Shown here: positions 46,074-57,305 of the stretch, one piece after another
Layout of the letters: each line of letters starts with the position of its first letter
Position numbering within the stretch: the stretch's first letter is position 1
NCBI GenBank assembly: GCA_037576195.1
Contig: CM075101.1
Span: 42,904,001-42,968,000, forward strand
Length of the DNA: 64,000 bases
Direction: 5' to 3'
Source of the DNA: Phytoseiulus persimilis
Taxonomy: Eukaryota > Arthropoda > Arachnida > Mesostigmata > Phytoseiidae
The notes under the pieces: model-generated
Told to the model about the DNA's origin: nothing
The model's input: the letters and a program-made list of their open reading frames with translations, nothing else
Databases searched by the model: none
Position numbers and translations under genes: made by a program

Positions 46074-46917
46074 AGCGATCTGTGCCGATTTACTCTCTTT
46101 GTTTCCTCTTTCTCTTCGCGTTTGCAGGTGTCGAAGAACTTGATATGTGCTCGGGAGAATAAGAATGTATCAGCTCTCAACTCAGGACGACTCCGGTTGC
46201 TCGTACAGGAAACGCGTTCAGGTATATATCGAGTGTCACGTCATCGTGTTCCATTCATCCTCGTCTCAGAAATTTCTCTCATCGTACTTGGGTTTCGTGC
46301 TCGTCAGGAGCTCGTTCTGTGGTTCGCGCTTCAGCTTCTTGGAATGGACACCGGACTGCTTCTTCGGGTGTTTCTGAAGCTCTGCTTGTAGCTCAGAATC
46401 GTAGAAGCTCTCGTACACGATCTTGTGAACTTCCATATACACTCATCGACGGTCGGATGACCATCGATTGTGGACTCTTGTAAATTCTCGTGGACAATTC
46501 TGTTCGATCGCTACAGTTCTCATCCGCTCTTCACCACGAGACCAAACTCCGGACCGTCGGTGTTAACGAGCCCCTGATGCTACGGGTCGCGCCCGCGTTG
46601 ACCTTCTCTCATTCTCCGCTGAACTGGCGGGAAATCGCCATTTTGAATCGTACCCCGTTGCCGTTTCCCGCTGGATCCAGTCGACGTCTTTAGGCCCGTT
46701 TGCTTATAGGGATGGATGCATTATGACCCGCTCTTCGAGCGCGGGCTATTGAAGAACCCAGCGGAATCCCGTAGGTTCTGGAGGGATTAGCCGCCGTGTC
46801 AGCGGGGGCAAGCCAACGGCTTGAGAAGCTCTGTGCGGCAGCCATAGCCACCGAGCACGAAATTAATTTTGGAATGCTAGAGAGTCAAGAGAGGAGGAAT
46901 GTCAAGTAAGAGCTGAA
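46074..46917. other. No recognisable gene
   Basis: There are short open frames only (46122-46391 among the longest), with no known motif. Nothing else is seen. Confidence 0.35.
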
Positions 46918-47066
46918 AATTGAGCCCGCGATAGGCGGAAAGAGTGTGGGCAAGAGGGGTCATCAAATCTGGATCCGGACAGCTACGCTCTCGGGTCCCG
47001 TTGAGCTGCGTTTTCTGCAGAAGCCGCAGCGGAAATCGAACTGTAGGCTGCAGCTCGCAAGTCGCG
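46918..47066 (+). repeat. Dispersed repeat, inverted copy at 53375-53535
   Basis: The block order GTGTGGGCAAGA, TCATCAAATCTGG, CGGACAGC, CCGTTGA, GCCGCAGCGG, AATCGAACTG and GGCTGCAG recurs in reverse complement at 53375-53535. The GAATCGAACTGCAGG part resembles a tRNA T-arm read backwards, so this may be a SINE-like family. Divergence is roughly a quarter of positions. Confidence 0.55.
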
Positions 47067-47532
47067 GCTGTGATCACTCTCACGCGCGATATCCGTCGAG
47101 AATCCCCAGACCAACGGACCATCTGACTTCATCTCTCAAGATCGCTCGGTTCTCCCAATCCTTTCTTTCGCTCCCACTGCGAAAAAAGGGGGTGAAAGCA
47201 AGTTCATTCCCAGAAAGAGATGAGTCCGACAGTAATTCATCGTGAGAAGGGAATAGGTCCAAGGCAGCTTTATATCGAGGAGAAACGTAATCGGAAATCC
47301 ACGGTTTCGCCGATAAACGGAGCTTTAAGCGTGGGAGCGCGGGTGGGAATCTCAGGAAGTCCCAACCGGAGACGGTGAACACGGTTGTCCTTCGCCGGGA
47401 CGAGAACCTTAGAGAGCCACGGTCGTTTCCGTTCTTTCAACTTCATTTTATGATGCAGAAATCATCATCGATGACAATGTTCTTGGATTCCATGTCATGT
47501 GTTGAATCTTTCTCGCATTCTCGTTTGAGAAT

Positions 47533-47692
47533 TGTTAGATGTAAACAATAGAATATATGCGCATGCGTCATTAAGAGAATATACACAACCGCAGGAAAGA
47601 GCGCGTAGCGCGACGCTTCCTCAGCGATGACTTGTGCGAATAAACCAAGTCGACTGACAAACCGGGTGTATTGAACGAGGCGGACCCTAACA
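47533..47692 (+). repeat. 5' LTR of gypsy element 2, 160 bp
   Basis: It is paired with 52856-53015. It contains GAGCGCGTAGCGCGACGC and GCGAATAAACC, the latter a possible polyadenylation signal. TGGGATCTGAGAAG at 47699-47712 may be a primer binding site. Confidence 0.93.
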
Positions 47693-47894
47693 ACAGCGGT
47701 GGGATCTGAGAAGATACCTTTCGAGAATTTGGACTCGTATCACCTGGGCCCGGACGGACACGGCGACCAGGAGGAAGCTCAGCGGAACGGTGAGTGTGCA
47801 TCACGAGAAAAGTTGAGCAGACCCCGGGCATAGAAAATGGCGGAACAGAAACATTCCATTCGATGCGGATGAGCCGACGGTCTTCTTTCGAAAG

Positions 47895-50405
47895 TTGCAA
47901 CGCATGGCAGACTCGGAGGAATGGACGGCGAAGAAGGCCTTTACGAAAGCTCTAGTGTACATCTCAGGAAATCACGAATGGGTGGCAACCAAGATAGAAG
48001 CGGCTTTTAATGGTCAGATCCATCCGGAAGAACAGGACGTTGCGCCATTATACCCGACAGTAGCGGCTCTCGAGACGACGACGTTGGCTCTGGTCGATCT
48101 GCCGAGCACGAGGCAGCTCTTGGTGGACCGGTTCGAGAGGGTTAAGATCACAGTTGGGGAATCGATGGAGCAGGCGAGGCGGAAGCTCGAGGATTTGTTT
48201 CGGCGAGCAGTGCCCGAGGCCTCCGTCGAGACTATCGCAATGTTCGTCATCAGGCAGTTGATCTGGGGAGCACCAGAGGCGTGGCAGCTCCGGCTGAAGG
48301 AGTCGAACTTCCAAACAGTGGGCCAAGTTGAGGCCAAGTTGAGAGCATTGATGGGCGCTGGCAAAAGTGAGTTGGCGAGTTCTCAGGTGCAGGTTCGAAG
48401 ATTTGAAAAGCCAGGGGCTGACCGAGTTGTTCGACAGTCGGAAGGAGCGTGCGATCGACCAACGTGCTCGTGTTGTAAGCGTCGAGGACACGTATCGAGG
48501 GACTGCCGAACCGAGTGCTTCAACTGCGGTTGCGTAGGCCATATGCAAAAGGTACGCACAAAGCCTCCGAAGACGGAATCGGCACCCCAGAGAAACACGA
48601 GAAGGATAGTCGGAGACAGACCGAGCGCAGACGGCTCAGGCAGTGAGACAGGCAAAGACGTATTCGAGTCGCGGACGGTGGCCGCGATTCGCAGGGGTGT
48701 GCTGGACATCGGTGATGAGGGCAAGAACCGATTGCTGTATCCGGACGCGAGCCTCGAGTTCAAGTTGAGCTTTGGTTATCGCGGTGAGTTGATCCGAAGT
48801 GTTGTCGATACCGGATACAATCTAATGCGGAAAGACGTGTACGACCGTTTGTGTTCCGGTCAGAGCATGCGGACGGCCTCAGTGGAGGTGGTTTGCTTTA
48901 ACAAAACCAGTCTCGAGATCCTGGGCGAAGCACATATGGAGGTCGAACTTGACGCGCAGAGGCACATTCTGCGATGGATGATCACTGATGGAGGATCAGA
49001 CCCCTTGTTGATCGGCATGGAGGGCGCTGTCCAGTTGGAGCTGATTCTGATCGCGAAGGTCAACAGAGTCTCGCAGACAGCGACACAGCGTGAGGAGCAG
49101 GCTGGGCTTGAACATCTTCTGCAGAAATATGAGAGCGTCTTCTCGAAGGACCAATTCGATGTCGGGGTGGTGGACTTCGAGCACGCAATTCCCACCATCG
49201 ACGGTCGCGCTGTGTATCGGAAGAAGTACAAGGTCCCAGTGAATCCCGAAGGGCGCGCCTTAAACATGTTTAACGCGATGAAGGACAAAGGGCTGATAGA
49301 AGAATGTACATCCTCGTACGCAGCACCCGCGATTTTCCTGGAAAAGGATAATGGACAACTGCGGTTCCTTTTCAATTACCAGGGGTTGAACGAAAAGACG
49401 GTGTTCGACCCATATCCTATACCCGACCTGTGCGAAATCGTCAGAGAAGCGTCGAAGGGGTTTCTGTTTTCGACCATGGATGCCAGAAACTCGTTTTGGC
49501 ACGTTAGGCCGAGGGAGGCGGATGGATTGGAGACGGCTTTTGTGAGTATGGGTCGCCAGTACATGTTCAGAGTAATGCCAATGGGTCTGAAAGGAGCGCC
49601 CGCCACTTTGACGAGGGCGTTATCGAAGACACTCCGAGAGGAAATTCAAGCAGGGAATGTGTTCGTTCTCCACGATGACATCGTGCTCTGCACAAATGAG
49701 GACGGGGACCAGACCCGCGCGCACCTCCGCCTGTTAGGGATCGTACTTCAAAAGCTACTGAAAGACGGATGGAAGATGAATCGCGAGAAATGCAAGTTCC
49801 TGAGAGAAGAAATTCAGATGTTGTGTCATCAGGTGAAACATGGGCAAATCGCGATTACGCCAGCCTATAGGGCTGAGATGAAAAACTGGCCGGTACCGGA
49901 AAATCGAAAAGAGCTGCAGAGGTTTCTCGGACTCGCTGGGTTTCACTCAAAATTCATCAGGAACTACAGTCGAATCGCCGAGCCTCTGACAGACCTCACG
50001 GGGAAGGCTCCCTTTGTCTTCGGTGAGAGACAGAGGGAGGCCTTCCGCCACCTGAAGGAGAAATTGACCTCTGCGCCGGTGTTGCGAAACTACGATCCGG
50101 AGTCGCCCGTGACACTCGTCACAGATGCCAGCGACACTGGTTGGGGAGCGGTCGTCGAACAGGAGGGCCACCCGGTGAAGTACTGCTCCGGGAAATGGAA
50201 TGCAACAGAGCGAAGATACGCGACTACAAAGAAAGAACTAAGGGCGATCCTAAACGGAATTAAGCGATTCTCCTACTTCCTGCCGGGCACGCATTTCACT
50301 TCAGTGACTGATCATAAAACCTCGCAAGCGGAATCCGGAAGGACTGTGAAGACAACGAACTCTATAGATGGGCTCGGAAACCCGATCCTTATTCGTTCTC
50401 CATAG
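47895..50405 (+). CDS. gypsy 2 gag-pol (gag, protease, RT, RNase H), 836 codons open
   Basis: One frame without stops carries gag (EEWTAKKAFTKALVYISGNH), a CCHC knuckle (CSCCKRRGHVSRDC) and a second imperfect one (CFNCGCVGHMQ). The protease motif is SVVDTGYNLM. RT (SSYAAPAIFLEKDNGQLRF, FSTMDARNSFWHV) has a catalytic block VLHDDIVLCTN, where most relatives have Y at the first position of YxDD. RNase H (LVTDASDTGWGAVVEQEG, RRYATTKKELRAIL) follows and ends near TDHKTSQAE at a frameshift. Gag and pol are fused in one frame without a shift. Gag sequence is open upstream of the ATG at about 47904 (FDADEPTVFFRKLQ), so the true start may lie earlier. It makes virus-like particle proteins and copies RNA into DNA. 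Downstream lesions make the copy defective. Confidence 0.88.
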   Translation: MQRMADSEEWTAKKAFTKALVYISGNHEWVATKIEAAFNGQIHPEEQDVAPLYPTVAALETTTLALVDLPSTRQLLVDRFERVKITVGESMEQARRKLEDLFRRAVPEASVETIAMFVIRQLIWGAPEAWQLRLKESNFQTVGQVEAKLRALMGAGKSELASSQVQVRRFEKPGADRVVRQSEGACDRPTCSCCKRRGHVSRDCRTECFNCGCVGHMQKVRTKPPKTESAPQRNTRRIVGDRPSADGSGSETGKDVFESRTVAAIRRGVLDIGDEGKNRLLYPDASLEFKLSFGYRGELIRSVVDTGYNLMRKDVYDRLCSGQSMRTASVEVVCFNKTSLEILGEAHMEVELDAQRHILRWMITDGGSDPLLIGMEGAVQLELILIAKVNRVSQTATQREEQAGLEHLLQKYESVFSKDQFDVGVVDFEHAIPTIDGRAVYRKKYKVPVNPEGRALNMFNAMKDKGLIEECTSSYAAPAIFLEKDNGQLRFLFNYQGLNEKTVFDPYPIPDLCEIVREASKGFLFSTMDARNSFWHVRPREADGLETAFVSMGRQYMFRVMPMGLKGAPATLTRALSKTLREEIQAGNVFVLHDDIVLCTNEDGDQTRAHLRLLGIVLQKLLKDGWKMNREKCKFLREEIQMLCHQVKHGQIAITPAYRAEMKNWPVPENRKELQRFLGLAGFHSKFIRNYSRIAEPLTDLTGKAPFVFGERQREAFRHLKEKLTSAPVLRNYDPESPVTLVTDASDTGWGAVVEQEGHPVKYCSGKWNATERRYATTKKELRAILNGIKRFSYFLPGTHFTSVTDHKTSQAESGRTVKTTNSIDGLGNPILIRSP

Positions 50406-51555
50406 TTCATCGAACGGGAAGCACCATCGGATACGCAGATGCGCTCAGCCGAAAGCCCTCGCGCGATCGGCAGCGGAGACTGACGGAAGCCACGGATTCC
50501 GCGGTAGAAGTTCGTCGGGATCCGGTTCTGTCCTTCCTGGAGAGAAAAGTCAGTGGAGGCTCAGAGACAACTCCGCCGGGTGGGCTTGACCCCGAGACGT
50601 CCTTTTATGAAAAACAGATGGCGAGGGGAAATATTGTGCAGGATAGAGGCAAAATTTGTCTGCTAGTCGATGGCAAACGTAGAATTGTAGTGCCCAGGGA
50701 AATGCAAAAACAGTGCCTATCAGAGGTGCCCCCCTTTCTCAGTGGGCAATGGACGTTCTTGGCCCCCTTCCGAGTTCCGACAGAGGGAATCAGCTCGTCC
50801 TCGTTGTGACGGACCGTTTCACCAAATGGGTCGAGCTGTATGCCTTACCCGATCAAAGAACTGAACAAGTCGTTCGATGCCTGGTAGATCTGGTTCGCCG
50901 ATACTCCATTCCGTCGGAGCTGTTGAGCGACAATGGGTCCAACTTCAGCAGTAGGTGTTTCCGGGCTCCGTTAAAGTCTCTGCAGGTCAGGCAGATGCAG
51001 ACGTCGGCCTACCATGCCGCTGGCGACGGACAAACAGAGAGATTTAACGCGACCCTGATGCAAGCGTTAAGAAAGTACGTTGAAGACGAACCGTCAGAAT
51101 GGGACGAAAAACTGCCAATGATCGCCTTCAGCTACCGAACCTCGGTGCATGCGGCAACCGGGTTCAGTCCTTATCAGCTGCTATTCGGTCGCAACCCCCG
51201 AGAGCCAATGCACTGCCTCGTCGACATTGAAGACGAACCGGGTCTGGAGCCGCTGGGGAGTTTTCGACGCGCTGAGATCTGGCGGAAGACAGCGCTGCAC
51301 GAGATTCAGGAAGAGCAAGTCGGACGCGCCCAGGACGTCGTCTCAAGATACAACGCTGGAGATTACGTCATGATAAAAAATCTGACTCCAGAATATAATA
51401 AGCTGTCGCCAAAATACCGAGGGCCATTCGAGGTGAAGGAAGTAATAAACCCACACTATCTGGTCGACGTTGACGGCAAGGAAAAAATGCGTTCATGGAA
51501 GTCATCTCAAGCTATTCCTCAAGCAAGGTGCCCTAGAGGTCCTGGACGCGTCTGA
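50406..51555 (+). pseudogene. gypsy 2 integrase, zinc finger deleted
   Basis: After RNase H the frame is lost over about 300 bp. Fragments VHRTGSTIGYADALSRK and RIVVPREMQK are recognisable, then PLSQWAMDVLGPLP begins at about 50730. The HHCC finger normally found between these two points (about 60-100 residues) is absent. The catalytic core (frame 50713-51555) keeps MDVLGPLPSSDRG, LLSDNGSNFSS and GDGQTERFNATLMQ, and a C-terminal GPY-like part (YNKLSPKYRGPFEVKEV). Beyond 51555 the tail continues in another frame to about 51960 (EVLDASDTSSIVQVIRDD). Loss of the finger should abolish integration. Confidence 0.85.
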
Positions 51556-52250
51556 CACCTCATCAATTGTCCAAGTAATAAGAGACGACATCGTACCAAC
51601 ATCAGAAGACGACGCAGAAGAAGACGCGGATAGCTACGTATCAGAGGAATGGTTCTCTGAGCGGGAAAGCTCGGATGATGTTCAGATCAGGGCTGTGCGC
51701 CGCGTCACGGATTCGCCGGCGCTTCGGCGCGCCGCCAGGCGCTGCGAACTCCTTGCGGCGCGCCGCTGCGCCGCCGCCGCATTGCTTTCACGGCGGCGCT
51801 TCATGTATTCGAGCCCGAATCCCAGGGTTGCTAGGACAAAGCACGACGAAGCGGAATTCAGTGCTACGTATATTTTCCCCTCCCCGCTTTTGATTCCATT
51901 GATACTCCGACGTGTGAACTCCGGCGTCGGGCACCAACTACAGAGACTCAGTTCTCAGTGATCGCTCAGCGAACGTCGACATATTAGACATATCCATGAA
52001 TTCGAAGTGTCAGGCTCTCAGCTGAAGGTTTCATATCTCCGACGAGAGTGATCTGTAACGATGTGTTCATGAAGACGGGGTGTTATGAGTGGTCCGTTCC
52101 GGCCAGAAGAATTTGACGATATTCGCGTGATAGCCGAAAAATACTGGACGGGTTCAGAACCCAGTTTAGAAGACCCGTCTTTGCGAGAAGGGTTTTTCAC
52201 AAATGGCCAAATGTACATGGTCGACGAATAGTTGACCAGCGGTTCCGAGA

Positions 52251-52365
52251 AATGGTTGAAAATCAATTTTGAGGAATGGTTGACAATCAATTTCGAGGAA
52301 TGGTTGACAATCGATTTCGAGGAATGGTTAACAATCTATTTTTAGGAATGGTTGACAATCAATCG
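52251..52365 (+). repeat. 24-bp tandem repeat, nearly five units
   Basis: Units of the form AATGGTTGACAATCAATTTC plus GAGG lie between the integrase tail and the 3' LTR of gypsy 2. The frame would encode an eight-residue repeat, MVDNQFRG, but it is not attached to a convincing gene. Confidence 0.9.
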
Positions 52366-52855
52366 ATTCATCAGTTATGCAGGGACCGGATTTCCCAGCG
52401 CGTCATGGCGCGCCGCGACACTTCCGGTCCGCCACTGTTCGCCGTGGCGAGCGTCGCCGCTGTGTGTTTCCCAGTCCTTCGCCGCCGCCGTCGGAAATAC
52501 CCGCGGCGCACACCACTGGTTCAGATCGAGGAGAATATCGAGGCTACCGAGGACGACCTCTCGGGTGAAGGGTTCTCGCGGAACAATGCAAAAGAGACCG
52601 CCATGACGTTGAATCCGTCACTGAAATTCCTACCGAGCGAAAGCTCAAGCGGAAGGACGATCAAGAAAAATCAGAAGTACGTGTGACATGGTTCTAGATC
52701 CGAAACAATTGTAGCTCTGTTCGAATACGTTGAAACTTCGAGCGTAGGACATGAATGGAGTGCATCCTTGTGTACGATGATAAAATAACTTATAGGGTCG
52801 AGGTAAATGCATGATAATGGAAAATTTCAGTGGGGAAAATTTTGAGGGGAGATGT

Positions 52856-53015
52856 TGTTAGATGCAACAATAGAATATATGCGCATGCGCTATTGGGAAG
52901 ATATACAAAGCCGCAGAAAAGGGCGCGTAGCGCGACGCTCCCCTCAGCGATGACTTGTGCGAATAAACCGTGTCGACTGACAAACCGGGTGTATTGAACG
53001 AGGCGGACCCTAACA
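52856..53015 (+). repeat. 3' LTR of gypsy element 2, 160 bp
   Basis: Partner of 47533-47692, same length, with about 14 differences plus small compensating indels. Confidence 0.93.
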
Positions 53016-53374
53016 GAATCGAGAAATCCTCTCGCTTGATGCCCCTCAAGTCGAGAATTTCCTTAATCTAATGCTCCTCATATCGAGAATTACCTCAATC
53101 TGATGCTTCGCATGTCGAGAACTTCCTCAATCTGATGCCCCTCATGTCGGGAATTTCGTCAACCTGATGCCTTCCATGGCGAAGAATCCGATATCAAGCT
53201 CGCTAAAAGAAAATCCCGCGAAATTTGAGGCCTTTGTGAGTTGCGGCACCCAAAGTAGGATTTGGCGAATGCCGTGGCCGGATTCTAGAACCATGTCGCG
53301 AGGCCCGGGCTGGGCCATACGCTGCCCCAGACCCCAGGTCCAAGACCTTGATGCCCGGGGCGGACCGCCCCCCC

Positions 53375-53535
53375 CCCTAGTGCTGTGAACTGCAGCCTGC
53401 AGTTCGATTCCCGCTGCGGCACTCGGAATAACCGGATTTCGCCCGGAAAACAGGTCTAGTTCAACGGCACGGAGGAGCGGGGCTGTCCATATCGGAATTT
53501 GATTACCCGTTATCTCGACGTCTTGCCCACACTCT
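53375..53535 (-). repeat. Dispersed repeat with tRNA-like end
   Basis: Inverted copy of 46918-47066. On the plus strand, CAGTTCGATTCCCGCTGCGGCA resembles a T-arm and acceptor end of a tRNA gene. A neighbouring GGGGCGGACCGCCCC palindrome at 53357-53371 also occurs in related form near 42912-42926. Confidence 0.5.
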
Positions 53536-53689
53536 TCCCGCCTGTCGCTGGCTCGATGACTTGACATTCGTGCTCTCTTGATTCTCGAGCACCCAAGAAT
53601 CAATTTTGTGCTCGGTGGCTGTGGCTTCCGCTTAGAGCTGCTCAAACCCAAGCCTTCGGCATCTCTCCGCTAACTTAGCGGTCTGCTTG

Positions 53690-53745
53690 GCGGTCTGCTA
53701 CGGGCACGGTGAGAGCTGTTGCTGGGAGACCGCGGGGGCTGAGAG
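53690..53745 (-). repeat. Partial copy of the 165-bp inverted-repeat family
   Basis: GCTTGGCGGTCTGCTACGGG, CACGGTGAGAGCTGTTGCTG and GGAGACCGCG match the family at 54.9 and 56.1 kb. Only the middle third is present. Confidence 0.75.
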
Positions 53746-54914
53746 GGCCGCCAAATTCAAAAGCTTGAGGGTGCTTCGAAGATCATGCTATTTCCGCCTT
53801 GATCCATGGCGTAAATTCAATTTTGTGGAAGTTTCTGCGTCGCATTCTTGGAACCTGTCCGAACTTGTCAACTCCGTCGACCCTCTCCCGGACCTGGAAG
53901 TTCTCTGAGCAAACCCGCTGGTGATTATTAGTTTCTGATCATCAGTTACTTCCTAGAGGAAAAAACCCCTAGCTGTTCTTCTGCAACACAACAGCGCAAC
54001 TTTATTTGGCCGCTCGGCATGAGATGTAATCGAAAAGATTTACACCAAGAAATCTTCCCGTAAGGTTATGCACCTTCGAAACTTCCTTGAGCCCCACTCT
54101 CTGAGCTGCGCAGCACCCTGACGATTTCGACTGTGGCGGGCTTTCTTAGTCTCCGTTGGCTACCGACCGCTCTCCCTTTCCTACGGATTCGGCTGCTCCC
54201 TCGTTGTTTACATTAGATCAAATGGCGGTGCTCCGACCGCGGGTAGGTAAACGGCCAATGGGTCGCAAACAATGTAGCAGAACGTCTATATTTTCGAGGG
54301 AGAGGAGGAGCCTACACCCACGGCAGTCGGAGAGGGAGCGCGCCCGATTCAAATAACCGAGGGCTCGTTGAGGATATCGGCCGGTCCAAGAAGACCACTG
54401 GAGTAGGATCATCGCATACGTTATATTCTAGGTGCTGGTTTTATATGCCCGATTATAGCCCGAATCAGAGTCTCTTTTCTGAGACCGATCGCTGGATGTA
54501 CAACCGAGAATATGGTGCACAGTTATTCAACGGATGAATCATGTCGGTTTTGTTTCCCCAAGGTAAGAGGTCTTCGATTGGAATATCTACGCGCATGCCC
54601 CATCTTCCGGCTTATTAGCGATAGCATCGACTTGGGAAATCCACGAAGATGAGAATGTAATGATTTTCGGATCATCCATGCCCATTCCTTGGGGCATTGC
54701 CTCCAGCAGCATCGTCTGAAGACCTCGCATTCCGCGATGAATCGCGGTTTCCAGAGCCTGTCCGAGCGCCAACGCCCTCAAGGAACCCCCCTTGGTTTGA
54801 ATAGTGCGCGACTCCTCCGCCAGTGCATCGGATATCGACTTACCCTTTCCCTCGAATCCGTCTGCCACACTAAAGATTGTTTGCTAATTTGCTACACTTT
54901 GGCCTACGGGTCTA
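53746..54914. other. No recognisable gene
   Basis: It contains a weak third copy of the GGTCGCAAACAATG / GAGGGAGAGGAGGAG repeat at about 54245-54335. No frame with known motifs. Confidence 0.4.
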
Positions 54915-56279
54915 GGTAATAGGCGTATAGGAACTTTGCCCGCAGTGTTTACTACATGAACGCATTTTCTGAGAGAGCGGTCTCCGCCAGCTTGGCGGTC
55001 TGCTACTGGCACGATGAGAGCTGTTGCTGGGAGACCGCGACGACAGCGGGGGACTTGGCGGAGCTACCGAGCATTCCAAGCACGATCCAGGCGCGGAACA
55101 GCGAGGAGAACTGGGATTGTTCGCCGGGGAATGATGGAATTTCCAAAGATTCTATGGTTTACACATGATCCATCGTCAACAATGTCAGTTCAGATGGCGA
55201 GGAGTCGATACGCAAGGTGAACGGCAGAACATTGAACCAGGCTCAATACAAGGAGATGAAGTGCACGGCGAGACGCATTGAGTGATTCTCATCTCGGCCA
55301 GGACACAGTGGGATGAAACTCCACGGAACCTCTGGTCCTCGGCGGTTGAAGACCGAAGAACTCCGCGGCCGTGAGGCCTCCTCGGCTCTGAAGCGGATGC
55401 GCCATGTGTAGAGTAGTGACTCAGTCGGTTTTTCGCGTCTTCCTCGGAAATGTTCGCTTCTTGGACGGAAAGTGTCTCGGATGTACTCTCCCGGAATTCG
55501 AAAATGCGTGTCATACACTCCCTTCCGACTCCTAATCATCTTATTTCTCTGAAATCTAGAGCCGAACCTCCTCATTACCAACCACCCGACCCTCCGCCGA
55601 CCGGTGATGGCCTCGCTCCCCGCTGTTGGACTGCGGTTTCTTTCATAGAGGCAGAGAGTCGGCATCATTTCTGAAATATTTTCGTATTCGGCCAATCGGT
55701 ATATGTTGTTACTCTTCTTCATTCACTTCCGCCCGCTATTGAGTAAAATCCGACATCAAATCGCTTCATCGTGCGCGGGAGGAGCTCGTTGTGGGGTTCG
55801 CGTTTCAGCTCCTAGAAATTGGCGTCGATTTGTTCCTTTCGGATGTTTCTGAATCCTGCCTCGCTTATAGCAATGGGAGGTCTCGTAGAAGGTTTTGTAG
55901 GATCCCGTAGACACCCGTAAGCGGTCGTGTTTACTCTGGAAGACGATAGAAGAGACGAGCAAGCGACCAGCACTCAATGTGACATCGGTGATTGGAATCA
56001 CCGACAAATTCGCTCAAGTTTACTTTCTCTTTCCTTTTCTGAAATGGTCGACTGGTCCACCAGTCGAACTTGGCTGCCATCACCGGTGCCAATACCGAGG
56101 GGACGAGCTTGAAATGCTCGATAGTTCCGCTAGGCTCCCCGCTGTCGTCGCGGTCTCCCAGCAACAGCTCTCACCGTGCCCGTAGCAGACCGCCAAGCTG
56201 GCGGAGACCGCTCTCTCTAAAAATGCGTCCATGTAGTAAACACTGCGGGCAAAGTTCCTATACCCGGTAATAGTGCCTC
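54914..56279. mobile_element. Inverted-repeat DNA element with 165-bp ends and 8-bp target duplication
   Basis: The left end (54922-55090) and right end (56107-56271) are inverted copies over about 165 bp, starting G(C/G)GTATAGGAACTTTGCCC. GGTAATAG lies directly outside both ends (left near 54914-54921, right near 56272-56279), an 8-bp duplication as made by hAT or Merlin-type transposases. The interior of about 1 kb has no recognisable gene, so the element is non-autonomous. Solo or partial ends lie at 1160-1323 and 53690-53745. Confidence 0.85.
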
Positions 56280-56542
56280 AAAGCAGACGGACTGTCCAGA
56301 TGGATGGATGCATTCTACTCAAATCTCTCCCGGGGGCGGTCGGAGAGGCCGATGTTTTGATCGTAGTCGCCCGTTGCTTTAGCGAAACGCCTAGCAGGAA
56401 CCTCAGCTCAGTTCAATCGCTGGAATGCAAGCAATGAAATGGCCGACGAGATGAAAAATTGGTGGAAACGAGAGCTCCTGACGTACGGAGTGTCGTGTAG
56501 CTTGGGTATATATGGGAGTCATCCCGACAGTCGCATAAAGAG

Positions 56543-56576
56543 CTCCGTCATGTCCCTTAGAAAGGACATGACGGAG
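56543..56576. repeat. Perfect 13-bp hairpin
   Basis: CTCCGTCATGTCC, an 8-base loop CTTAGAAA, then GGACATGACGGAG. No T-run follows. Function unknown. It could be the junction of two element ends. Confidence 0.8.
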
Positions 56577-56949
56577 GCTCCCAAAGTACGAGCAGCCTTC
56601 CCTATCGGGTGGTAAAAAATCTTCTGAAATATCGTCATGGCGAAAGTGACATCCTCGCAACTTCACCTCATTGGATGGGATGAAGTCGATCTGGGCCATA
56701 CATGCGTTACTGCCAGGAGTCCGCCCGACAACCGAGGCTTGGAATAATTGAAGATGAGTCTTTCCAGGAAGAAAACTCCCACGATCCGAGGAAATCTTAA
56801 TTCATTCCAGGATATTTTATTGAAAATATGTTCGAACGACCACCGCCTCGAACCTCCTTGATATTACAGAGTGTAATGCCTATGGTTAAATTTTCTGACG
56901 GCTATCTCCCCGCGCCACCCGATGACAGCACTCAGTTTGAGATGGATGT

Positions 56950-57260
56950 CAGCTCTCTTCAGTGATCAGATTGAGGAGAGCGGAATCCAGCATTCTGGGA
57001 AACTGTGCTGCAACACAGCTTTCCACGCAGCTTTCATGGGCTTGGGACACGCAACATCAAGCGGTTGGCACAAATGAGTGGAATGGGGTGGCAACAGAAT
57101 GAATCGGATATTGGCTCCCCGACATTTTCTCCATGACGAATTCGGACAAGTGACTCGACAACTTGTCGCCAATCAAAAATTTGGGCTCCTCACATTTCTT
57201 GGAGTTTGACCTATGATCAGAAAACCTGCACAGTCGAGAGAGGAGCATGTTCAACAAGCC
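56950..57260 (-). pseudogene. Tigger/pogo-like transposase fragment
   Basis: Two overlapping minus-strand frames give KFLIGDKLSSHLSEFVMEK, then CRGANIRFILLPPHSTHLCQ and PLDVACPKPMKAAWK. This is the second-aspartate (GDxLSSH) to third-aspartate (QPLDV) region of DDE_1 transposases, broken by one frameshift. About 100 codons remain. It is distinct from the intact pogo-like enzyme at 9-10.6 kb, which has DSWGGH at the equivalent site. Confidence 0.8.
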
Positions 57261-57305
57261 ATCCCGAGCTCAATCTGAGAATTCAGAATATGTACTTGGC
57301 GGCAT

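Larger units (their letters stand above)
47533..53015 (+). mobile_element. Ty3/gypsy LTR retrotransposon 2, 5.5 kb
   Basis: Two 160-bp LTRs (47533-47692 and 52856-53015) begin TGTTAGATG and end GGACCCTAACA. GAAT occurs at 47529-47532 and 53016-53019 as a 4-bp target duplication. A purine tract GAGGGGAGATG sits just before the 3' LTR. The gene order is gag-PR-RT-RNase H, then integrase on the plus strand. The LTRs differ at roughly 9 percent of sites by eye, older than gypsy 1. The integrase finger is deleted. Confidence 0.93.

Noticed and set aside
51675..51893. Arginine/alanine-rich frame near 51.7 kb
   Set aside because: It arises from a GC-rich GGCGCGCCGCC-type stretch inside the gypsy 2 tail. 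Low complexity, not a gene.
53142..53651. 169-codon minus-strand frame
   Set aside because: It covers a dispersed repeat with a tRNA-like end and a GGGGCGGACCGCCCC palindrome. No domain is present.
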